Below, one piece after another: positions 1 to 4,342 of a stretch of 5,565 bases of DNA; the first letter of the stretch is position 1; every line of letters starts with the position of its first letter. The notes under the pieces were generated by a model, which saw nothing but the letters and a program-made list of their open reading frames with translations, did not search any database and was not told the DNA's origin. Location: NCBI GenBank assembly GCA_947446935.1, contig CANFIV010000125.1:1-5565 (forward strand), read 5' to 3'. The DNA comes from Sphingomonadaceae bacterium. GTDB lineage: Bacteria > Pseudomonadota > Alphaproteobacteria > Sphingomonadales > Sphingomonadaceae. Both the position numbers and the translations under genes were made by a program.

Positions 1-631
1 CGCCACTGCCCCCGCCGAGCAGGTCGTCGTTGCCGTCGCCGCCGAACATCTTGTCGTTGCCATTGCCGCCGTCGAGAATGTCGTTGCCGCTGCCGCCGTC
101 GAGTACGTCGTTGCCGTTGTCGCCAACCAGGCCGTCGCTACCCGCGCCGCCATCGAGCACGTCGGCGCCATTTCCACCGAGCAGTACGTCGTCGCCCGAA
201 TCGCCATGGAGGATGTCCGCACCACCGAGGCCCGCGATGTGATCGTCGCCGGCGCCGCCATGGATCACGTTCTTGCCGAAATCGCCCTGGATCGAATCAT
301 CGTTAGAACCGTCGCCGTCCTGATCACTCGGGATACCGGCATCGGCCTCGTTTGCTGTCGGGTCGTTGATCACTTGTCCGTCGAGCGAGGTGAACACTAC
401 GCTGTGCTTTTCAAAATAAGACGGATCGTCGTTGGCGTCGGCCGTCGGCGTGAAGGTCTTGACCTTGATATAGGCGCCGAACGTGCTGGTCAGCGTCACC
501 GTGTTGGTGCCCGCATCGAAGCTCAGCGTCTGGTTCTTGAACAGCGGATTCTGTTCGATGGAGCCATCCTTTTCCACTTCGAACATCTGAATCGGATTGG
601 TCGTCGTATCGAACTTGAAAATTTGCGTCAT
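1..631 (-). CDS. RTX calcium-binding repeat protein, N-terminal part (C-terminus beyond window)
   Basis: The minus frame from the ATG at 631 is open to the left edge, giving 210 residues with no stop. Residues 1-100 are an acidic, Thr/Asp/Phe-rich leader with no Sec signal or membrane segment, starting MTQIFKFDTTT. Residues 103-111 read DQDGDGSND, resembling a D-x-D-x-D-G calcium loop. From residue 116 there are ten consecutive nonapeptides of the GGxGxDxLx type, such as GGSGNDILD and GGNGADVLD, plus the start of an eleventh; these form calcium-binding parallel beta-rolls. RTX proteins usually leave the cell by a type I secretion system using a C-terminal signal, which is not visible here. 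The catalytic or adhesive role is unknown because the rest is missing. The start is supported by a strong AGGAGGG six bases upstream. The family call is confident; any specific function would be a guess. Confidence 0.9.
   Translation of the reverse strand, partial: MTQIFKFDTTTNPIQMFEVEKDGSIEQNPLFKNQTLSFDAGTNTVTLTSTFGAYIKVKTFTPTADANDDPSYFEKHSVVFTSLDGQVINDPTANEADAGIPSDQDGDGSNDDSIQGDFGKNVIHGGAGDDHIAGLGGADILHGDSGDDVLLGGNGADVLDGGAGSDGLVGDNGNDVLDGGSGNDILDGGNGNDKMFGGDGNDDLLGGGSG
2..286 (-). repeat. 27-bp tandem repeat array encoding RTX nonapeptides
   Basis: The DNA shows a 27-base period, with recurrent gtcgttgcc and gccgccgtcgag blocks as read on the plus strand. It encodes ten full RTX nonapeptides plus a partial one at residues 116-210. 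The first copies (GDFGKNVIH, GLGGADILH) are more degenerate than the central ones, as expected at the edge of a beta-roll. The array continues past the window edge. It is a coding repeat, not a CRISPR array: there are no unique spacers and the reading frame is kept throughout. Confidence 0.88.
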
Positions 632-637
632 GGTCGT

Positions 638-644
638 CCCTCCT
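638..644 (-). promoter_or_regulatory. Strong Shine-Dalgarno for the RTX gene
   Basis: On the minus strand AGGAGGG lies six bases before the ATG at 631. It is a near-perfect anti-16S match and fixes the start of the RTX reading frame. Confidence 0.8.
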
Positions 645-748
645 GCGCAACATTGAAACAAGGCAGTGCTGGCCTCGGCCGCCGCTGCAGTATTCGTTAA
701 CAACATCTAAATACCCGAACCTGCTGACATATTGACGACACTCTTGTT

Positions 749-763
749 CATGTCGCGTACATG
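749..763. promoter_or_regulatory. Inverted repeat CATGT-N5-ACATG, putative operator
   Basis: CATGT (749-753) and ACATG (759-763) are exact reverse complements around a 5-base CGCGT spacer. The dyad sits about 120-130 nt upstream of the RTX start, in the AT-rich core, and its right arm touches the next dyad. The spacing is that of a dimeric regulator site. The identity of any regulator is not visible. Confidence 0.3.
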
Positions 764-777
764 CAGAAACCTCTGCA
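762..777. promoter_or_regulatory. Inverted repeat TGCAGA-AACC-TCTGCA, putative operator or hairpin
   Basis: TGCAGA (762-767) and TCTGCA (772-777) form a perfect 6-bp dyad with a 4-base centre. It shares two bases with the preceding CATGT dyad. As RNA it would be a short tetraloop hairpin, but no T-tract follows on either strand, so a protein binding site is more plausible than a terminator. Confidence 0.3.
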
Positions 778-783
778 CAAAGC

Positions 784-793
784 TGTGATCACA
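784..793. promoter_or_regulatory. 10-bp perfect palindrome TGTGATCACA
   Basis: TGTGATCACA is identical on both strands. Its half-sites look like the TGTGA/TCACA arms of CRP-family sites, but the six-base spacer normal for CRP is absent, so a CRP call is not supported. It lies six bases from the preceding hairpin dyad, making a cluster of three dyads within 45 bases upstream of the RTX gene. Confidence 0.25.
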
Positions 794-968
794 CGAAATT
801 GGATGTACAAATATCTGAAATTTATCAAAAATATTGAAGATGCATACCGATCCGCTTGCGGAGCACTGGGCCGTGACGGGTCAAGCATTCAAACACGAAC
901 CCGAGCGTTCATCATTGTGCCCGGCGGGCCGCGAATCGCCCGTGCTGCCGGTCTCCGCCGATTGAGAC

Positions 969-995
969 TTGAGCCACCCGCGCCCGCGCTATAGC
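969..995 (+). promoter_or_regulatory. Putative housekeeping promoter of the HD-domain gene, with palindromic -10 region
   Basis: TTGAGCC (969-975) and GCTATAGC (988-995) are separated by 12 bases. This resembles the Caulobacter-type housekeeping consensus TTGACGS-N10-14-GCTANAWC, matching five of seven and seven of eight positions. The -10 region sits inside a perfect 12-bp palindrome, GCGCTATAGCGC (986-997). A transcript starting near 1001-1003 would have a leader of about 20 nt containing the AAGGAG ribosome site. This argues against the in-frame TTG at 969 as the real start. No start-site data exist here, so the call is inference from motif match. Confidence 0.5.
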
Positions 996-1008
996 GCCAT
1001 GGCAAGCC

Positions 1009-1014
1009 AAGGAG
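1009..1014 (+). promoter_or_regulatory. Shine-Dalgarno AAGGAG that decides the HD gene start
   Basis: AAGGAG lies eight bases before the ATG at 1023. The in-frame alternatives, TTG at 969 and ATG at 999, have no comparable ribosome site and overlap the promoter-like element. Confidence 0.7.
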
Positions 1015-1022
1015 CCTTGCCG

Positions 1023-1766
1023 ATGACCGCCACGCCCGATGACAACCGCCCCTGGCCGCAGGACGACCGCGAGCGGCTGATCTACCCCTCGCCGGTCGGA
1101 TGGAAAGGCACGGACTTCATCGACAACGAGGCCGAGCTGCTCAAACGACTGAACCCGAAGACGGTGTTCATGATGGGCGACAACCCCGCTCTGCCGCGCA
1201 TGCCCGAACGGCCGCGCCTGATGGATTTCTTCCGCTGCCGCTTCGGCGATATCACGGTGCGACACCTGCTCGTCAGCGCCAAGCGCGCGCTGGATGAGGG
1301 GATGAGCGAGAAGGTCGTGATGGCCTGCCTGCTGCACGACATTTCCAACGGCTGCCTTGTGCGCTGCGACCACGGCTACTGGAGCGCGCAGTTGGTCGCA
1401 CCGTATGTCGATCCTGAAGTGGCCTTTGCGGTGAAATACCACCAGGCGTTGCGCTATGTGCCCGATGAAAGCGTCGGCTATGCCTACCCGGAAAGTTACC
1501 ACGCGTTCTTCGGGCCAGACTATCAGGTGCCCGACTACCTGCTGCGTGACGCGGAATATGCCAAGGGCCACGAATGGTACATGACCGCGCGGCAGATGAC
1601 GCTCTACGACACTTACTTCTTCGACGATTTCCCGGTGGTGGTGCCCGAGGAGCTCGAAGACGTGATCGCCCGCAACTTCCGTGAGCCGGAGGAAGGGCTC
1701 GGCTTCGACGGCTCCCCCACCGCGCATATGTGGCGCACGATGATCTGGCCCAACAACTTCCTGTGA
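1023..1766 (+). CDS. HD-domain metalloprotein (phosphohydrolase or PhnZ/MIOX-like diiron oxygenase)
   Basis: A 247-residue cytoplasmic protein with no signal peptide or membrane helix. The central helical domain shows the ordered ligand set of a dinuclear HD protein: H81 (RHLLVSAKRA), H105-D106 (CLLHDIS), H118 (CDHGYW), H140 (VKYHQALRY) and D196 (TLYDTYF). Minimal HD phosphohydrolases need only H, HD and D. The two extra histidines fit two-metal HD proteins, including the PhnZ/TmpB/MIOX oxygenases, and the spacing H-x22-LLHD-x11-H-x21-H suits that group. The substrate is unknown. The N-terminal 70 residues and the C-terminus, ending MWRTMIWPNNFL, are not recognised. The start is set by AAGGAG at 1009-1014. 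The stop codon overlaps the GTG start of the DUF4345 gene, so the two are probably co-translated. HD superfamily is confident; hydrolase versus oxygenase is open. Confidence 0.82.
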   Translation: MTATPDDNRPWPQDDRERLIYPSPVGWKGTDFIDNEAELLKRLNPKTVFMMGDNPALPRMPERPRLMDFFRCRFGDITVRHLLVSAKRALDEGMSEKVVMACLLHDISNGCLVRCDHGYWSAQLVAPYVDPEVAFAVKYHQALRYVPDESVGYAYPESYHAFFGPDYQVPDYLLRDAEYAKGHEWYMTARQMTLYDTYFFDDFPVVVPEELEDVIARNFREPEEGLGFDGSPTAHMWRTMIWPNNFL

Positions 1767-2146
1767 AAGCGCTGCTCAAGAGCTTCGTGCTGCTATTCGG
1801 AGCGGTCTGCATGTGCATCGCTCTCGTGCACATCGGCTATGGCCCTGCGAGCATACCCGGCAGCGTTCCAGCCAACGCGACGATGGATAGCGAGGACCGT
1901 TTTTACGCCACGCTGTTCCTCGGGTTCGGCGCAGCCAACATCTGGTGCGCGCAGGAACTGGGCGCGCGGGGCCAGTTTTTTCGCGCGTTGATGCTGGTGT
2001 TCTTTCTGGGGGGCGTGGCGCGGCTGATTTCTGCGGTGCAGGTTGGAGCGCCGTCTCTGCTGTTTGTGGTGCTGGGGTCGCTTGAACTGGCGTTGCCGCC
2101 GGTGCTGCTGTGGGCACAGGCGAAACTGCATGCGCCCGCCGCCTGA
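1763..2146 (+). CDS. DUF4345-family small integral membrane protein
   Basis: A 127-residue inner-membrane protein with four predicted helices at about residues 6-24, 47-63, 73-92 and 98-118. The stretch DSEDRFYATLFLGFGAANIW (43-60 region) is the family-type signature between helices 1 and 2 seen in DUF4345 proteins. Their function is not established. I chose the GTG at 1763, which overlaps the HD gene stop as GTGA and gives the usual MKALLKSF-type short N-terminus. An in-frame GTG at 1730 would add 11 polar residues (from AHDDLAQQLP) that read as out-of-frame HD coding sequence. Neither start has a clear Shine-Dalgarno, which fits translation by coupling to the upstream gene. Family call good; the role with the HD protein is inference from overlap only. 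Confidence 0.75.
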   Translation: MKALLKSFVLLFGAVCMCIALVHIGYGPASIPGSVPANATMDSEDRFYATLFLGFGAANIWCAQELGARGQFFRALMLVFFLGGVARLISAVQVGAPSLLFVVLGSLELALPPVLLWAQAKLHAPAA

Positions 2147-2197
2147 CAGACCCCGCGTCTACCGGTGCAGGGCCGACCGCACATGCTCTAAAAAACC

Positions 2198-3835
2198 TCA
2201 ATCCACCGCCCGATAGCGGAAGTTCCTGAACACCACGCGCCCTTCGCCCGCCGCAAACAGCGCTGGGCGCAGGCTGAGCAGATTGTCGATCGTGTTGGCG
2301 TTGTAGCCCGAGACTTCGCTGCGCACGCCGTGGCGGGTCCAGCCCGCACCATCGAGGCTGTAGTGGAAGGTGGCGATCTGGTCCTGAACTTCAATGCGCA
2401 TGTGCATACGTCGGGCAGGCGGGGCCGGTTCTGGCCAATATGACGCCTTGCCGCCGCGATAGGTCGCCATACGCGTGCCATCGATGCCCATGCCTAGGAA
2501 CAGGCGGTCATCGAAAAACAGCAGCAACCCGCCATGCGCTTCGCCAACCAGTTCCAGTTCGACAGTCACTTCATAGGCAGGATCGCCGACCTGTTGGGTG
2601 AGCACCACGCCGTCTGCAGGGCCCTTCCCCCTCGCCGTGAGAGCAAGGCTGTCCCCCTCGACCACGATCCGCGCGGTCTCGACCGGAGCGCTGCCGTATA
2701 AGTTCCAGAGTATGCCGAGCCGACTTGTCGTAAACGCGTCCGAATGCGGCATCCCATGCGGCACCGCCATGCCCAGGGGCTTTGGCAGCGGCTTGGGCAG
2801 GGGCTGCGACAAGTCCCCGCCCTTGGCGCGGAACCAGCCATCGGCGGTCCATTCGATGGGTTCGAGCAAGGTCTGTCGGCCCAGCGTCAGCAGGCCGTTC
2901 TCATAGCCGTGGTAAACCATGTACCACTGTCCGCCCGGCCCTTCGACGCAAGTGGCATGACCGCGCGACCACCATTTTTCATCACGCGAGAGGGTGCGCT
3001 GGATCGGATTGTGCGGGCAGTTCTCCCACGGCCCGTGGATCGAGCGCGAGCGCGCGGCCACGATCATGTGACCAGTCGGCGGTCCACTCGTGCCCCCCAC
3101 GGCATTGACGAGATAGAACCAGTCGCCCCGCCGGAACAGCTTCGGACCCTCGGGCGAGTAGGCCTCGGTGATCCAGTCATCGGGGTAGTGCCAGGCCTTG
3201 TAGGCATCTTCCACCGGCCCTGCCGTTGCGAGGCCATCCGCCGTCAGCCGTACGCGCTTGCCATCGTTGAAGAACAGATAGCGCTGACTATCCTCACCCA
3301 CGACATGACCGGGATCGATCAGGTTGCCGACGCCGAGATCGACCGGTTCGCTCCACGGCCCGGCCATCGAAGGCGCATGAATGACGTAGATGTTGGCGAA
3401 GCTCGGTAATGCCGGGGACCACGGGGCCTTCATGAAAGGGATGTAGATGAAATAGCGCCCATCGTGCTTGGCGATATCGACCGCGAACACCGTGCCGAGC
3501 GGCTTGGTCAGCGCAGGCCCCAGCGGGTGCCAGTTCACCAGATCGCGCGAATGCCAGATCAGCAAGCCGGGCGCGGAATCGAATGACGAGTGCGTCATGT
3601 AGTAGTGGTCGCCGTCCTTGAGGACGGAGGGATCGGGATAATCTCCCGAGAGGACAGGGTTCAGGTATTGCCCATTGCCAAGATCAGCCGTGCGCTGGCC
3701 TTCAATTCCGCGACGCCATTGCGCGGATTTCTCCCGGTGCGGCGGGCCGGCTGCCAATGCCTTGGCAGTAGCGGCTGCGGGCGCGGCCAATGTGCCAAGG
3801 GCTGCCAGTTTCAGTGCAGTCCTGCGAGATTCCAC
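2198..3835 (-). CDS. Tat-exported glycoside hydrolase family 43 protein (beta-xylosidase/arabinofuranosidase type)
   Basis: A 545-residue enzyme. Residues 1-29 form a twin-arginine signal, SRRTALK followed by an Ala/Leu-rich stretch, with likely cleavage near AKALA. Residues about 57-340 are a GH43 five-bladed propeller. The probable catalytic base is D68 (GDYPDPS), the pKa-tuning Asp D174 (NLIDPGH) and the acid E229 (SPEGPKLF); H293 in RGHA fits the conserved metal-site histidine. A PLPKPLPKPL linker (347-354 region) leads to a C-terminal concanavalin-like beta-sandwich (about 365-543). GH43 enzymes cleave xylosyl or arabinosyl residues from plant-type glycans; the exact substrate cannot be read here. 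The GTG at 3835 is the only plausible start: an in-frame TAA lies at 3851-3853 and AAGGGGG precedes it by seven bases. No transporter or other glycan gene is adjacent. Family call strong, substrate uncertain. Confidence 0.9.
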   Translation of the reverse strand: MESRRTALKLAALGTLAAPAAATAKALAAGPPHREKSAQWRRGIEGQRTADLGNGQYLNPVLSGDYPDPSVLKDGDHYYMTHSSFDSAPGLLIWHSRDLVNWHPLGPALTKPLGTVFAVDIAKHDGRYFIYIPFMKAPWSPALPSFANIYVIHAPSMAGPWSEPVDLGVGNLIDPGHVVGEDSQRYLFFNDGKRVRLTADGLATAGPVEDAYKAWHYPDDWITEAYSPEGPKLFRRGDWFYLVNAVGGTSGPPTGHMIVAARSRSIHGPWENCPHNPIQRTLSRDEKWWSRGHATCVEGPGGQWYMVYHGYENGLLTLGRQTLLEPIEWTADGWFRAKGGDLSQPLPKPLPKPLGMAVPHGMPHSDAFTTSRLGILWNLYGSAPVETARIVVEGDSLALTARGKGPADGVVLTQQVGDPAYEVTVELELVGEAHGGLLLFFDDRLFLGMGIDGTRMATYRGGKASYWPEPAPPARRMHMRIEVQDQIATFHYSLDGAGWTRHGVRSEVSGYNANTIDNLLSLRPALFAAGEGRVVFRNFRYRAVD

Positions 3836-3842
3836 GCGTCCA

Positions 3843-3849
3843 CCCCCTT
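3843..3849 (-). promoter_or_regulatory. Shine-Dalgarno-like AAGGGGG supporting the GTG start of GH43
   Basis: On the minus strand AAGGGGG lies seven bases before the GTG at 3835. Together with the in-frame stop at 3851-3853 it settles the start despite the unusual codon. Confidence 0.5.
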
Positions 3850-3850
3850 T

Positions 3851-3868
3851 TTAGAATGGGCACTCTAA
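3851..3868. promoter_or_regulatory. 18-bp imperfect dyad upstream of GH43, putative operator
   Basis: TTAGA (3851-3855) and TCTAA (3864-3868) are exact reverse complements, and the inner TG/CA pair (3857-3858 with 3861-3862) also matches. This gives TTAGAaTGggCAcTCTAA with 14 of 18 positions symmetric. It sits 15 bases upstream of the GH43 start, overlapping where a promoter or early leader should be. No T-tract follows on the minus strand, so it is not a terminator for DUF983. A repressor operator of a sugar-responsive regulator is a reasonable inference, but none is encoded in the window. Confidence 0.4.
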
Positions 3869-3893
3869 TTTAGGGGAGGCGTGAGATGCAAGG

Positions 3894-3910
3894 TCGGCGT
3901 TGGCGGCCGA
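3894..3910 (-). terminator. Weak hairpin after the DUF983 gene
   Basis: TCGGC (3894-3898) and GCCGA (3906-3910) can form a 5-bp GC-rich stem with a 7-base loop just after the DUF983 stop at 3915-3917. No U-tract follows on the minus strand, so it is a poor intrinsic terminator. Read-through into GH43 remains possible. Confidence 0.2.
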
Positions 3911-3914
3911 TGGA

Positions 3915-4340
3915 TCAGGAAACCCCCGCCTCAACCTTCCCGGCATGCCCCGCGAAGCCCTGCAGGCCCAGCCACCATTGCAGCGCGATCACACCGCCTT
4001 TGGCGGGTTGCAAGATCGCGGCGATAAGCGTGGCGGCAAGGGTCACCACGATCAGCATCATCGCCCATTCCGGCACCGCGGGGGTGAGGCCCAGCACGAT
4101 GATCACCGGGGCCATGAGGTGGCCGGTCAGCAGGATCGCGATGTAGGGCGGGAAATCGTCAGCCGAATGAAGCGACCAGTTCTGCCCGCATATCCGGCAG
4201 CGATCGACAGGCTTGAGCAGCTTCCTGAACAAATGCGTGCCGCCGCAGCGCGGGCACTGGCCCCGAATGCCGCGCCACAGTGCACTGCCCAGCCCCTGCG
4301 GGAGCATGGCGCGGTCGATCTGCAGGGCGGCGTTGGGCAT
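3915..4340 (-). CDS. DUF983 zinc-ribbon membrane protein
   Basis: A 141-residue protein with the DUF983 layout. An N-terminal zinc ribbon has two CxxC knuckles, C29-P-R-C32 and C48-R-I-C51. It is followed by the family-typical SADDFPPYIAI segment (59-69) and two membrane helices at about 66-86 and 92-111. The molecular function of DUF983 is unknown; it is presumed to be an inner-membrane protein with a cytoplasmic metal-binding head. The ATG shares one base with the der stop (TGATG), with only a weak GAAGA-like ribosome site before it, so translation is probably coupled to der. The product is complete and all four cysteines are present. Confidence in the family is high, in any function low. 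Confidence 0.85.
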   Translation of the reverse strand: MPNAALQIDRAMLPQGLGSALWRGIRGQCPRCGGTHLFRKLLKPVDRCRICGQNWSLHSADDFPPYIAILLTGHLMAPVIIVLGLTPAVPEWAMMLIVVTLAATLIAAILQPAKGGVIALQWWLGLQGFAGHAGKVEAGVS

Positions 4341-4342
4341 CA
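4338..4342 (-). promoter_or_regulatory. TGATG stop/start overlap coupling der and the DUF983 gene
   Basis: On the minus strand the der stop TGA (4342-4340) and the DUF983 start ATG (4340-4338) share one A. Such junctions usually allow re-initiation by the terminating ribosome, and the lack of a strong Shine-Dalgarno here agrees with that. Confidence 0.6.

Larger units (their letters stand above)
632..1022. other. Divergent intergenic region, 391 nt, no gene supported
   Basis: This gap lies between the divergent RTX and HD-domain genes. Its middle part (about 690-850) is visibly AT-richer than the flanking coding DNA and contains three short perfect dyads between 749 and 793, followed by runs such as aaatttatcaaaaatatt near 818-835. 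The part from about 850 to 1000 returns to high GC and ends in a promoter-like element for the HD gene. A 77-codon plus-strand frame (761-994) crosses it but has no Shine-Dalgarno and no recognisable protein character. The region most likely holds the RTX promoter and its control sites plus the untranslated leader of the RTX message. Confidence 0.6.

Noticed and set aside
1..286. Regular repeats that could suggest a CRISPR array or satellite
   Set aside because: The 27-base unit is in frame throughout and translates to RTX nonapeptides; there are no spacers.
206..700. 164-codon plus-strand frame opposite the RTX gene
   Set aside because: It is the complement of the RTX coding frame; the minus strand shows an unmistakable nonapeptide array and a strong Shine-Dalgarno.
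732..760. Plus-strand promoter beginning TTGACG at 732
   Set aside because: The -35-like hexamer is good, but no -10-like element follows at 10-18 bases (the sequence there is GC-rich tgtcgcgtac) and no gene starts nearby on that strand.
784..793. CRP/FNR binding site at TGTGATCACA
   Set aside because: The TGTGA and TCACA arms are directly joined, without the spacer that CRP-family dimers need, so only a generic palindrome is reported.
761..994. 77-codon plus-strand frame in the divergent gap
   Set aside because: No Shine-Dalgarno before the ATG, its start lies inside the dyad cluster, it runs through the promoter-like element, and the peptide shows no domain or consistent composition.
912..1727. 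271-codon minus-strand frame fully antisense to the HD gene
   Set aside because: High-GC DNA routinely keeps the antisense frame open. The peptide is His/Arg/Val-rich with no domain, while the plus strand has clear HD motifs and a good ribosome site.
2147..2197. Possible terminator between the convergent DUF4345 and GH43 genes
   Set aside because: A GTGC/GCAC pair (2165-2168 with 2179-2182) could form a weak stem, but no T-tract follows it on the plus strand. On the minus strand the six-T run (2190-2195) comes before the stem, so the geometry is wrong for an intrinsic terminator.
2744..3409. 221-codon plus-strand frame opposite GH43
   Set aside because: Shadow of the GH43 coding strand; the peptide is low-complexity Arg/Pro/Ala-rich and has no recognisable motif.
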